From: Deltaproteobacteria bacterium
GTDB lineage: Bacteria > Myxococcota > B64-G9
NCBI GenBank assembly: GCA_019314375.1
Contig: JAFCZJ010000012.1
Coordinates: forward strand, 1 to 64,000
Direction: 5' to 3'
DNA: 64,000 bases
The notes under the pieces are model-generated. The model did not search any database. It had not been told where the DNA came from and saw nothing but the letters and a program-made list of their open reading frames with translations. Shown here one piece after another: positions 26,311 through 34,247 of the stretch (the stretch's first letter is position 1; the number at the start of each line of letters is the position of its first letter). A program made the translations under genes and the position numbers.

Positions 26311-27473
26311 GAATTTTTTTGCTGGTCGTGTTGCTTGCTTGGTCTCGGCCGATTCTGGCAGATGAAGTTTTGCGTATCGGCATTCTGAGCCGTCATCGAC
26401 CTGCCGAACTCCTGGTGGAGGCCTTGCCCCAGGGAGCCAAACTGCAAGTCGAGATCGTGGCTTTGGATGGTCGGGTGGAAAAGCGCCAGGTTAAAAGGCT
26501 TGAACTGCGCTGTGGAGGGGATGCCCCGGTGATGGGTTTGGGACGTGCGGGAGCACGCTTTAGACTGCGGCCGTCCAGGGGGAAAATGCTGCGTTTGACG
26601 CTGCCTGGTAAGTTCAAGCGTAGCTATAAGGGATGGCTGGACCTATCTGAAAACAAGGGACTTTGCAGGGTCGTACTTCATTCCCCATTGGAAGCCTATG
26701 TGGAGTCGGTGGCCTGCGCCGAACTGGGTCCTGCCGCGCCGGCCGAGGCCCTCCGTGCCCAGGCCATTTTGGCCCGAACCTATGCTTTGACCAACCGGGG
26801 AAGACATGAAGCCGAGGGTTTTGAGCTTTGCGATCTGACCCACTGTCAGATGTTTACCGGAGAGCAAGCCTGCAGTTCGGCCCAACGATCGATTCTGGCT
26901 TCGGTTCGGGGTCAGGTGCTGCGTTATGGAGATAAGCTGGCCCAGGTGGCTTTTTTCTCCACCTGCGCCGGGCATACGGCCTCGGCTCGGGATGTCTGGG
27001 GACCTGCCGCGGATAGACCCTATCTGCGGGGTGTGAAAGACGGGGAATCGCAGGCCCATTGCGCCGCCTCCGATCACTGGCGATGGCGTTTTCAGCTGCC
27101 GGCGACTGAGCTTTGTGCCCGACTGCGAGGGGAGTTGCCGGGCCTGGGTGCCGGTCCTTGCAGGGTGACGGTGGCCAAGGAGGGACATGGCGGCTGGGTG
27201 CGCGAGATGAGCATCGAGGCCGCGGGTCGGGTTGAACTCAGCGGGGCGCGTTTTCACATGCTCATGGGTCGCTGGTATGGCTGGGGCAAGTTCAAGAGCG
27301 GTCGTTTTCAGGTCGAAGCCCGGGGTCCGAATTTGGTGTTTTTGGGCCAAGGCATGGGCCATGGGGTGGGTTTGTGTCAGCATGGGGCCATGGGCATGGC
27401 CAAAAAGGGCGCGGAGGCCTCGGAAATCCTCAAACATTATTTTCCAGGCACGAAGATTGGCAGGCTGCCATGA
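26307..27473 (+). CDS. SpoIID/LytB-domain protein
   Basis: The 388-residue secreted protein contains a SpoIID/LytB domain: LEAYVESVACAELGPAAPAEALRAQAILARTYAL, then FFSTCAGHTASARDVWG, PYLRGVKD and the C-terminal MGHGVGLCQHGAMGMAKKG. In SpoIID this fold is a lytic transglycosylase of denuded glycan, and in LytB it enhances amidase activity, so it probably modifies peptidoglycan. I chose the GTG at 26307 because it gives a clean signal peptide (IFLLVVLLAWSRPILA) and a GTGA overlap; the frame opens earlier inside the PBP-like gene. Together with the PBP-like protein it may fill the role of DUF2300/YfaQ in yfa-type loci; that link is untested. Confidence 0.83.
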   Translation: MRIFLLVVLLAWSRPILADEVLRIGILSRHRPAELLVEALPQGAKLQVEIVALDGRVEKRQVKRLELRCGGDAPVMGLGRAGARFRLRPSRGKMLRLTLPGKFKRSYKGWLDLSENKGLCRVVLHSPLEAYVESVACAELGPAAPAEALRAQAILARTYALTNRGRHEAEGFELCDLTHCQMFTGEQACSSAQRSILASVRGQVLRYGDKLAQVAFFSTCAGHTASARDVWGPAADRPYLRGVKDGESQAHCAASDHWRWRFQLPATELCARLRGELPGLGAGPCRVTVAKEGHGGWVREMSIEAAGRVELSGARFHMLMGRWYGWGKFKSGRFQVEARGPNLVFLGQGMGHGVGLCQHGAMGMAKKGAEASEILKHYFPGTKIGRLP

Positions 27474-28168
27474 AAAGACTGGGTTTTTTGGCTTGCTCGT
27501 TTTTGCTCCTGCTCTCGGTTCCTGCCGAGGCCCGCATCATCACGGCCTGTGACCGGGTGGAAATCCTCATGCCTCGGGAAGTCGATTCCGATCTGGCCGA
27601 GAAAATGGCCGGGGGGCTCTGCGCCGACTTGCAGCACTTGGAAAAACTCTTCGGCCTGCGTTTGGGGCCAAGGCTGCGAGTCCAAGTGGCCGTCGACATG
27701 AAAGATTATCGCCGCCGCGCGCGAAGGGACTGGGGTATCGTGGCCGTCTGGCAAGAACAAGGCATCCTGACCCAGCCAGCCCGTTCCCTGCGTCGCATCG
27801 TCGACCTGCGGGAGGTCCTGGCCCACGAACTGGTCCACGGCCTCGTCCGACGTCGCTGTGGCCGGACCTGTCCCCGCTGGCTGGAAGAGGGCCTGGCGGT
27901 CTACCTGTCCGGCCAGCGACCCCAAGGCCGCCCGCCCAGCAACAAAGCCGAACTGGCCGCTCTGGAAAACCGCCTCCGGGCGGGTCGCGCCGATCGCGTC
28001 CAAAGCCAAAAAGACTACGGCGCCTGCAGGGCCCTGGTAGAGCGGCTCATTCAGACCGTGGGCCGCGAGGTCCTGCTCGGCTCTTTGGAGCGTTTTCGGG
28101 ATTCAAAGCTGGGCTTGGGCGTCAAGCTGGGCGCGGGTCGAAGCGAAGTCTGGCTTTGGAAAAAATAG
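27470..28168 (+). CDS. Secreted HExxH zinc metallopeptidase-like protein
   Basis: This 232-residue protein has a signal peptide (ending AEA-R) and a gluzincin-like motif HELVHG (His119, Glu120, His123). EEGLAVYLSG follows about 20 residues later and can supply the third zinc ligand (Glu139 or Glu140). That pattern fits small peptidase MA-like metalloproteases. The substrate is unknown. It is the last gene of the macroglobulin operon and overlaps the SpoIID-like gene in ATGA. It may process the macroglobulin or another envelope protein; that is speculative. Confidence 0.72.
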   Translation: MKRLGFLACSFLLLLSVPAEARIITACDRVEILMPREVDSDLAEKMAGGLCADLQHLEKLFGLRLGPRLRVQVAVDMKDYRRRARRDWGIVAVWQEQGILTQPARSLRRIVDLREVLAHELVHGLVRRRCGRTCPRWLEEGLAVYLSGQRPQGRPPSNKAELAALENRLRAGRADRVQSQKDYGACRALVERLIQTVGREVLLGSLERFRDSKLGLGVKLGAGRSEVWLWKK

Positions 28169-28172
28169 AGCC

Positions 28173-28206
28173 GCACCTCTAGCCTTGGCAGCACCTCTAG
28201 CCTTGG
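28173..28206 (+). repeat. Two direct 16-bp repeats after the macroglobulin operon
   Basis: GCACCTCTAGCCTTGG occurs at 28173-28188 and again at 28191-28206, separated by CA. The pair lies between the stop of the HExxH gene and the stop of the convergent toxin gene. No hairpin with a T-run is seen. Confidence 0.8.
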
Positions 28207-28211
28207 AAGGT

Positions 28212-28604
28212 TCAACCAGGGTCCACATCATCTTCGTCCCAGTGGCCTTTCAGATCGAAGGATAATTGCAGATGGTGCTTGATGGAAAGCAGGAAAATAT
28301 CCTCACCGCGGACCGCATAGAGCAATAGATAGTCGCCGCCGATGTATTCACGGATGGTGGCGCCTTTTTTCAGAATGTTTCTGAGTTCCTCCCTTTGAGA
28401 TAAGCCTTCCACTGACCGGGGTCGCCGGGAGAGGAGGTCTCGGCCCATTTCAGGAAATTGTTGAAGGTTGGGGATGATCGTGCCGAATAGCCGCTCCAGC
28501 AGCGATTCGAACTCTTGTGGGGCCTCTTGCTCCAGGAAAAAGCGCCTGATTGCATCCAGGTTTTGGGTCAAGTTGCGCGCGATACGGATGGTGTAGCGGG
28601 GCAT
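28212..28604 (-). CDS. ParE/RelE-like toxin of a type II TA module
   Basis: This 130-residue basic protein begins MPRYTIRIARNLTQNLDAIRRFF and ends with DYLLLYAVRGEDIFLLSIKHH, the beta-strand pattern of the ParE/RelE toxin superfamily. ParE toxins poison gyrase and RelE toxins cleave mRNA; which applies here cannot be told. The gene starts 1 nt after the antitoxin stop, the usual arrangement. It is somewhat longer than typical ParE because of an acidic C-terminal tail (GHWDEDDVDPG). Confidence 0.75.
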   Translation of the reverse strand: MPRYTIRIARNLTQNLDAIRRFFLEQEAPQEFESLLERLFGTIIPNLQQFPEMGRDLLSRRPRSVEGLSQREELRNILKKGATIREYIGGDYLLLYAVRGEDIFLLSIKHHLQLSFDLKGHWDEDDVDPG

Positions 28605-28605
28605 G

Positions 28606-28896
28606 CTATCGCTTCTTGGATTTCTTGTACTTCGCTCGGAGATCGGCCACGCTCATCGTCCTTCCCGCCTCCACGTCATCCCATCCACGTCTGGCTTCCT
28701 CCAGCAACACCAGGTGGATATGCTCCTGCTCCAGGCGATGGTAGTGGTCCAGGCGTCGGGCGTCGATAAGTGCTACGTAACTCTCCCCGTTTCGGGTGAT
28801 GATCTTCTCTTTCCCTTTTCGAACCTGCTCTGCCACCTCCGAGAAACGGGCTCGGATCTGATTGATGGGAACGATGTCCTCCGAAGTGATGGCCAT
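28606..28896 (-). CDS. Phd/YefM-like antitoxin
   Basis: The 96-residue protein has the N-terminal Phd/YefM signature (IVPINQIRARFSEVAEQVRKGKEKIITRNGESYVALID), which forms the DNA-binding and dimerisation domain. A helical C-terminus of about 45 residues should wrap the cognate toxin. It precedes and nearly abuts the ParE-like gene. Such antitoxins repress their own operon, and a very A+T-rich region directly upstream is a likely operator. Confidence 0.8.
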   Translation of the reverse strand: MAITSEDIVPINQIRARFSEVAEQVRKGKEKIITRNGESYVALIDARRLDHYHRLEQEHIHLVLLEEARRGWDDVEAGRTMSVADLRAKYKKSKKR

Positions 28897-28960
28897 GATT
28901 CAACCTCGTTAATCAATTAATATATATATACAGTATCAAATTTATTAATGGATTCCAATA
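28897..28960 (-). promoter_or_regulatory. A+T-rich promoter/operator region of the TA module
   Basis: This stretch includes TTAATCAATTAATATATATATA and two ATTAAT words, against GC-rich surroundings. On the minus strand a TTGATA hexamer is followed by TATATA/TATATT boxes. A self-regulated TA promoter is expected here; the exact operator cannot be fixed by eye. Confidence 0.45.
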
Positions 28961-28996
28961 AGTTTCTCTGCGGTAGGGGTCAGGTATGCTCGGATA

Positions 28997-31060
28997 TCAC
29001 TTTTGGTCCTGCCAACGCTTTAGTTGTTGGCGTATCGAGTCGGTTAGCTTTTGATTGCCGTCGGCCAGGGCAAGGTCCAAGGCGCGCTTGGCCGTGGCCT
29101 GGGCCTCGTCGTACTTGCCTGCTGCCGCATAGGCCATGGCCAGGGTGTCCAGGGCGCCGGCCCAGCGATGGTCGGTCAGCTCACAGGCTCGTTCGGCCAG
29201 TGTGATCGCCTCTTTGGCGTCCAAGAGCGAGGGGTCCTCTTGTCCGGTCAATATCCAGGCCAGGTTGTTCAGGGTGCTGGGCTGGTCGGGCTGGCTGGCC
29301 AGCACCTGCCTGAAGCTCTGGGCCGCGGCCTTTGCCTCGCCTGCCGCAAACTGCCACTCCCCCATGGCGTTTCGCATCTTCGTGTCTTTGGGCCGAAGCT
29401 TCAGATAGGCCCTGAGTTCGGCCACCGCCTCGGCGTTTCTGCCCTGTAATTTCAGCAAAGACGCCAGGGAAGCTCGGGCATCGGCCAGGTCCGGCCGCAG
29501 TTTGAGTGCCGTCTGGTAGTGTTCGATGGCGGCATCGTGCTTCTTGTGCTTGGACTGGAGGGCGGCCAAATTAAAGTGCGCCTCGAAAAAATCGGGCTTG
29601 ATGGCAGCGGCTTGTTGGTAAAGAGCGATGGCTTTTTCTTGGTGCTGGTGTCGCTCGTGAAAGGCACCGGCGGCCAGGTAGAGCTCGGCCTCTGATACGC
29701 TTCCCTCTTCGCAAAAGGGTCCAGGCAAGCAGGCGAGCATGACCACGCCCGCCATGAAGACCAAAGCCAGCCCAATTTTCCTCAGCGCTTTTTGTTTCCA
29801 CCAGGTCCAGAGGTTCATCGCGCCCGCGCCCGCGAGGACCGCCAAGGCCGGCACCAGCGGCAGGCGATAGCGGGCCGAGACGAAGACCAGCACGATCGAG
29901 GCCGAATACAGAAAAAGAAAAAGCAGCAAAGGCCAGGGAACACGCCGCCAGGCGGTGACCAAACCCAACAGCGCAAACGGCAGCAAGAGCCCGAAGGGAA
30001 AGCCGAAGCCACCCAGTCGCCAGGTGAGCACATGCAGCAGGCTGGACCAGCGCCTGGCCAGGTAGACGTCCACATTGCGTGGAATCTCCCGGGCGATCAG
30101 GAGGCGGAGGGTTTTTCGACCCAGGCCTGAAGCGAAGTCCAAAGGCTGATCGAGGGCGTAACGGCCAACCTTTGCCAGAAAAAAGTCTTCTTCGGCCTCG
30201 GGGTCGGAGCGCACCCCGTGTTGTCCGGGCATTTTCACCAGTCTGTTCCAGGTCTCACCGGGCCTGGAGGTCACCGTCCGGCAGTAGTCCGGGTTGTTGC
30301 CGATATAGAGGTTCAGGCCGCCCGAATAGGGCAGGATGCCGAAATCCCCGGTTGTTAGATGTTTGACACCGGCCACCGGTAGCGCGACCAAACAAAAACC
30401 CAATAGGACCCCAAGGGCACCCGTTACAAGCGACCGCCACCCACCGGCTTCTTGGTATCCCGCGAGCATCAACCAGAGCAGGGATGCGGCGAAGAAGGGC
30501 GCGAAAGTCGGTCGGGTGATAACAGCCAGTCCACCCAGCAGCCCGAGCAGCCCGAAGCGCCACCAGTCTTTTTTCTCTTCAGCATGCAGAAACAACAGGA
30601 GCAGGGCCACGGACCAGAAAACAGCCCATCCCGTCGCCAGCAATTCCCCCTCGAAAAAGATCAGCGGTCCATACACAGCCACCATCGCGCCGGCAAAAAG
30701 TCCAGCCCGGCGTCCGAAGAGCCGCAGACCCAGTTTGGCGGTCAAGACGCAGGTGGCCGAGCCGATCGCCATTTGCAAGACCTTGACGAAGACGATGGAA
30801 ATCCCCGACAGCTTGTACATCAGCGAAAGAAACAGCGGGTAAAACAAGGGTTGCCAGAATAGATCCCCGCCGAGCCCGCCGCCCTGGGCCAGGCTTCTGG
30901 CCAAATCATCATAGCGGCCGGCATCGATCACCGGCGCGAAAAATGAAGGCATGTCTTGGGACTGAACGAGGAAGGCGATTCTCAAGCCAAGCGCCACAGC
31001 GAACAAGATCAAGCCTGTTTTGTTGCCCAGCTTTTCGTCTGAAGGGAAAGTAGATTTCAT
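28997..31060 (-). CDS. GT-C/PMT-like glycosyltransferase fused to C-terminal TPR domain
   Basis: This 687-residue membrane protein has about ten hydrophobic segments up to residue about 455. An early loop with SFFAPVIDAGRYDDLARSLAQGGG carries an acidic site, as in GT39/ArnT-like transferases that use polyprenyl-linked sugars. The last 230 residues are tetratricopeptide repeats (ALYQQAAAIKPDFFEAHFNLAALQ, HYQTALKLRPDLADARASLA and others). It may glycosylate a protein or envelope component, with the TPR part recruiting substrates. I prefer the ATG at 31060; a TTG at 31069 is also in frame. Confidence 0.78.
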   Translation of the reverse strand: MKSTFPSDEKLGNKTGLILFAVALGLRIAFLVQSQDMPSFFAPVIDAGRYDDLARSLAQGGGLGGDLFWQPLFYPLFLSLMYKLSGISIVFVKVLQMAIGSATCVLTAKLGLRLFGRRAGLFAGAMVAVYGPLIFFEGELLATGWAVFWSVALLLLFLHAEEKKDWWRFGLLGLLGGLAVITRPTFAPFFAASLLWLMLAGYQEAGGWRSLVTGALGVLLGFCLVALPVAGVKHLTTGDFGILPYSGGLNLYIGNNPDYCRTVTSRPGETWNRLVKMPGQHGVRSDPEAEEDFFLAKVGRYALDQPLDFASGLGRKTLRLLIAREIPRNVDVYLARRWSSLLHVLTWRLGGFGFPFGLLLPFALLGLVTAWRRVPWPLLLFLFLYSASIVLVFVSARYRLPLVPALAVLAGAGAMNLWTWWKQKALRKIGLALVFMAGVVMLACLPGPFCEEGSVSEAELYLAAGAFHERHQHQEKAIALYQQAAAIKPDFFEAHFNLAALQSKHKKHDAAIEHYQTALKLRPDLADARASLASLLKLQGRNAEAVAELRAYLKLRPKDTKMRNAMGEWQFAAGEAKAAAQSFRQVLASQPDQPSTLNNLAWILTGQEDPSLLDAKEAITLAERACELTDHRWAGALDTLAMAYAAAGKYDEAQATAKRALDLALADGNQKLTDSIRQQLKRWQDQK

Positions 31061-31208
31061 CAATTCCAAAATGTACTTTGCATGCAGGGGCTAGTAAACA
31101 AGCTTTATTCTGTAAGTCTTTTGGGCCTCGGTGTGGCCTCGGCGTAGCGGTTGACGGGATGGGTCCAACCGTGATTGGATCGGCCGAACCATTTGGAGGT
31201 GTTACCGC

Positions 31209-32066
31209 ATGGCCGAGGCCAATTCTTCTGCTAAGACCGACTACGACGAGCGATTCTTTAATGCATCCGACGGCCTGCGTCTTTATTATCGTCGCTGGGC
31301 CGCGGCCGAGCCGAAGGGCATCATCGGCCTTGTTCACGGCTTTGCCGAGCATTCGGGTCGCTATGACGAACTGGCCCTTGATTTGGTGGGCGGCGGTTAC
31401 ACCGTGGCTGCTTTTGATTATCGCGGTCACGGTCAGAGTGGCGGACGGCGGGCTCACATCGACGCTTTCGATGAATACATGGATGACTTGAAGTCTTTTT
31501 TGGTCGAGATGGAGCGGGAAGGCCTGGCGCACAAGCCCATTCTGTTGGGCCACAGCCAGGGTGGTCTTTTGGTGGCCCGCTTGGCTGAACTTGTGCCCGA
31601 GGTTGCCAAGGCCCTGGTGCTGAGTTCTCCATTTTTCGGTTTGGCCATGAAGGTGCCGGCCGTCAAGTTGGCGCTGGCCAAGGCGGTTTCCATGCTTATC
31701 CCCACCCTGTCCATGCCCAGCGGCGTGGACTCGGCCTGGTTGAGCCATGATCGTGCCGTGGTGGAGCGCTATGCGGCCGACCCCCTGGTGAGCCAGGTGG
31801 CCACGGCTCGTTGGTTCACCGAGACGGTCAAGGCACAGGCCAGCACCTTGGCCGACGCGGGCAAGATCAAGCTGCCCACGGTGGTGCTACAGGCCGGCGA
31901 CGACAAGTTGGCGAGCTTGGACGCCACGCGTAAGTTCTTTTCGGCCCTCGGTTCCGAGGATAAGCAGTTGGAAATTTACTCGGAATACTTCCACGAGATC
32001 TTCAACGAAGTAGGTCGCGACAAGGTTGTGGCTGATCTCTTGGCATGGCTGGAGGCGCACGCGTGA
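31209..32066 (+). CDS. Alpha/beta hydrolase, monoacylglycerol lipase/lysophospholipase-like
   Basis: The 285-residue protein is a serine-aminopeptidase-S33-type alpha/beta hydrolase. It has the oxyanion region GLVHGFAEHSGRY, the nucleophile elbow GHSQGG, AGDDKLAS near the catalytic Asp and a late YFHEIFNE with the catalytic His. This pattern matches monoacylglycerol lipases and lysophospholipases. No signal peptide is present, so it should act in the cytoplasm or at the membrane face. GGAGG precedes the ATG. The stop overlaps the next gene's GTG start, so a joint role in phospholipid turnover with the CDP-alcohol transferase is likely. Confidence 0.85.
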   Translation: MAEANSSAKTDYDERFFNASDGLRLYYRRWAAAEPKGIIGLVHGFAEHSGRYDELALDLVGGGYTVAAFDYRGHGQSGGRRAHIDAFDEYMDDLKSFLVEMEREGLAHKPILLGHSQGGLLVARLAELVPEVAKALVLSSPFFGLAMKVPAVKLALAKAVSMLIPTLSMPSGVDSAWLSHDRAVVERYAADPLVSQVATARWFTETVKAQASTLADAGKIKLPTVVLQAGDDKLASLDATRKFFSALGSEDKQLEIYSEYFHEIFNEVGRDKVVADLLAWLEAHA

Positions 32067-32827
32067 ACCAGGCCTGGCGGACTTTGATACCGAATCTTTT
32101 CACCGCCACCAGCGCGGTTTTCGGCATGACCTCCATGTGGCTTTCCGTCGAGGGCAATTTCTATTGGGCCTCTTGGTTCATCTTGTGGAGCGCACTTTTG
32201 GACAAGGCCGACGGCACGGCGGCGCGTTTGCTCAAGGGCTCTTCCAAATTCGGCATGGAGTTTGACTCCATGGCGGATTTGATCGCTTTTGGTTTGGCTC
32301 CGGCGATGCTGATTGCTTCGGCCGGCAGCAAACTTTGGTTTTTGGGTGTTGGGCAATGGGGCAGCATGCTTCTGTTAATAGCTTGCGGTTTTTACGCATT
32401 GATGGCCGTCGTGCGCCTGGCCCGCTTTAACTTAATCGAACCGAAGCCCGGTGAGCGCAATTTTATCGGCTTGCCCTCGACCTTGGCCGGTGTCATCGTG
32501 CCGGCGGCTTTTTTGTTGGCCACCAAATATCAGCTACCCGAGACGGTGTTGCGGTTTTTTCCGGTGCTGTTGCTGGTTTTGGCTTTGGGCATGGTCAGCA
32601 ACATGCCCGTGCCCAAGATCAAGCCCAGGGCTTCGAAGGCTTTCAATGTTTTTCAGGTGGTCAACGCGGTGGTGGTTTACACCTGCGGTGTGCTGATGGT
32701 CGGCGAGGAATATTTTTTGTTGTTGGTGGTCTCTTTTATCCTCATCGGCGCGTCTTTGGAACTCATCCGGGGCCACAGAATGCAGCGACAAGCTGGTGAA
32801 GACGCTTCGGCGGAGGCTTCGGGTTGA
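32063..32827 (+). CDS. pssA: CDP-alcohol phosphatidyltransferase, probable phosphatidylserine synthase
   Basis: This 254-residue integral membrane protein carries the full CDP-alcohol motif: Asp47, Asp50-Gly51, Ala54-Arg55, Gly64, Asp68 and Asp72 (DG-x2-AR-x8-G-x3-D-x3-D). It has about seven hydrophobic segments. The opening NQAWRTLIPNLFTATSAVFG and the MPVPKIKP segment are typical of type II phosphatidylserine synthases, which make phosphatidylserine from CDP-diacylglycerol and serine. The GTG at 32063 overlaps the hydrolase stop (GTGA) and has GGAGG at 32051; an ATG at 32045 is also in frame. The family is sure; the exact alcohol is inferred. Confidence 0.83.
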   Translation: MNQAWRTLIPNLFTATSAVFGMTSMWLSVEGNFYWASWFILWSALLDKADGTAARLLKGSSKFGMEFDSMADLIAFGLAPAMLIASAGSKLWFLGVGQWGSMLLLIACGFYALMAVVRLARFNLIEPKPGERNFIGLPSTLAGVIVPAAFLLATKYQLPETVLRFFPVLLLVLALGMVSNMPVPKIKPRASKAFNVFQVVNAVVVYTCGVLMVGEEYFLLLVVSFILIGASLELIRGHRMQRQAGEDASAEASG

Positions 32828-32842
32828 CCCATGCCAAGCGGA

Positions 32843-32872
32843 TTGACAAGGGTTGGGCGATGTTGGTATCGT
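32843..32872 (+). promoter_or_regulatory. Sigma70-like promoter of the bactofilin operon
   Basis: A perfect TTGACA (32843-32848) is followed after 18 nt by TATCGT (32867-32872). It lies in the 98-nt gap before the first bactofilin, whose ATG at 32926 is preceded by AGGAG. Confidence 0.55.
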
Positions 32873-32925
32873 GCCGACTCTAAGAGAAGCATGGGTGTTC
32901 AAACATCAACAAGGAGACAGGCGCC

Positions 32926-33270
32926 ATGGCCGCTGAAGCACCGGGTGTGATCGGCAAAGGGATCAGCATTCGAGGAAATCTCAGTGGAGGCGGGGACCTC
33001 ATCATCGAGGGGACCGTTGAAGGACAAATCGCGCTGAAAAATCATCTGACCATCGAAGAGACGGGCGTCGTCCGAGCCGACATCGAGGTCGAACGCCTGA
33101 CCATCAAGGGCGAGGCCAGCGGCAACATCGTGGCCAGCGATCGAGTGGCCATCTTGGCCAACGCCAAGGTGATGGGCGACATCAAAGCGCCGGTTGTGGT
33201 CATTGAAGACGGAGCCGGATTCAAGGGCAACGTGGACATGGACGTCCAATTGCCCGACGGCATTTTGTAA
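32926..33270 (+). CDS. Bactofilin 1
   Basis: This 114-residue protein is almost entirely one bactofilin (DUF583) beta-helix domain: short flanks around repeating strands such as SIRGNLSGGGDLIIEGTVEGQI, VVRADIEVERLTIKGEASGNI and ANAKVMGDIKAPVVVIEDGAGFKGNVDM. Bactofilins polymerise into cytoskeletal filaments that scaffold envelope synthesis, chromosome segregation or appendages. It is the first of three tandem paralogues and is followed by a 35-nt gap. The short tails resemble the Myxococcus BacN/BacO type more than BacM. Confidence 0.93.
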   Translation: MAAEAPGVIGKGISIRGNLSGGGDLIIEGTVEGQIALKNHLTIEETGVVRADIEVERLTIKGEASGNIVASDRVAILANAKVMGDIKAPVVVIEDGAGFKGNVDMDVQLPDGIL

Positions 33271-33305
33271 ACCAACCATCCATTAGAGTTTCCAAGGAGA
33301 GCATC

Positions 33306-33617
33306 ATGGCCAATGTCATCGGCAGGTCGATCGTCATCGATGGTGAAATCACGGGCGATGAGGATCTGGTGATCCAGGGCACGGTCAAGGGTAAGATCAG
33401 CCTGAAAGAGAGTCTCTACGTAGAAAATTCCGGCGTGGTGGAGGCTGATATCGAGACCCAGAACGTGGACATCTCGGGCTCCGTCACCGGCAACATTGTA
33501 GCCACGGAAAAAGTCGAGTTGAAGAGTGATGGACGCATGGTGGGCGACATCAAGGCACCTCGCATCCTCATCGCGGATGGTGCGGTCTTCAAGGGCAACG
33601 TGGACATGGACCGATAG
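33306..33617 (+). CDS. Bactofilin 2
   Basis: The 103-residue protein is a minimal bactofilin beta-helix (SIVIDGEITGDEDLVIQGTVKGKI, VVEADIETQNVDISGSVTGNI, MVGDIKAPRILIADGAVFKGNVDM). It closely resembles its two neighbours and probably co-polymerises with them. An AAGGAG site lies just before the ATG. It has essentially no disordered tails, so it may act as a structural subunit. Confidence 0.93.
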   Translation: MANVIGRSIVIDGEITGDEDLVIQGTVKGKISLKESLYVENSGVVEADIETQNVDISGSVTGNIVATEKVELKSDGRMVGDIKAPRILIADGAVFKGNVDMDR

Positions 33618-33663
33618 GGTCTTTGTTTGCTGGTAACGCTTCGCAACTGAAAGGACAAGCTCG

Positions 33664-34221
33664 ATGACGGACAGCAACACGGTCGTCGGTGAATCGATCC
33701 TGATTAAGGGCAATTTGGAAGGGGATGAGGACCTGACCGTGCAGGGGCGGATCGAGGGGTCCATCAATCTGAACAAGACCCTGATCATTGAGCCCAGCGG
33801 TGTGGTCAAAGCGGAAGTTATGGTGGCCAATGCGGTCATCAGCGGCATCATGGTCGGCAACATCAGCGCCAGCGACTCGGTGGAACTGACAGAATCCGGG
33901 CGCATGGTTGGCGATATTCAGGCCCCGCGCATCATCATCACCGAAGGTGCCTTGTTCAAAGGTCGCGTGGACATGGGCGATTTGCAGATCCCGAGGCCGA
34001 CGGCTCAAAGCAAGCCTTCCGTCGCCAGCCGGCCTGCCTATCGGCCCGCCCCCGTGGCGACACCCGCGCCTCGACCCGTGGCACCGGCCAGGGCAACGGC
34101 CAAGCCGGCTCCCTCGGTGGTCAAGTCGTCACCCGCGCAGGCCAAGCATGGCAGTAAGAAACATGTCGGTAAAAACATGCACAAGAAAAAGAAGAAGGTC
34201 GTGGTCAAGAAAAGGCGTTGA
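33664..34221 (+). CDS. Bactofilin 3 with Pro/Ala/Lys-rich C-terminal tail
   Basis: The 185-residue protein has the same bactofilin core (residues about 1-105). It then carries a tail rich in Pro, Ala and Ser, ending in a strongly basic patch of lysines (about 162-185, KKHVGKNMHKKKKKVVVKK). Such a tail could bind partner proteins, membranes or nucleic acid and probably specialises this member of the trio. The stop overlaps a TTG upstream of pyrE, suggesting possible coupling. Confidence 0.92.
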   Translation: MTDSNTVVGESILIKGNLEGDEDLTVQGRIEGSINLNKTLIIEPSGVVKAEVMVANAVISGIMVGNISASDSVELTESGRMVGDIQAPRIIITEGALFKGRVDMGDLQIPRPTAQSKPSVASRPAYRPAPVATPAPRPVAPARATAKPAPSVVKSSPAQAKHGSKKHVGKNMHKKKKKVVVKKRR

Positions 34222-34247
34222 CCTTTCGGACAACGGAATATCCCATC

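Noticed and set aside
28505-28517. A third REP copy suggested by CGAACTCTTGT
   Set aside because: It lies inside the toxin gene and lacks the hairpin and the GTGCTAG end.
31151-31180. Promoter TTGACG...TTGGAT before the lipase-like gene
   Set aside because: The -10 match is only three of six, too weak to list.
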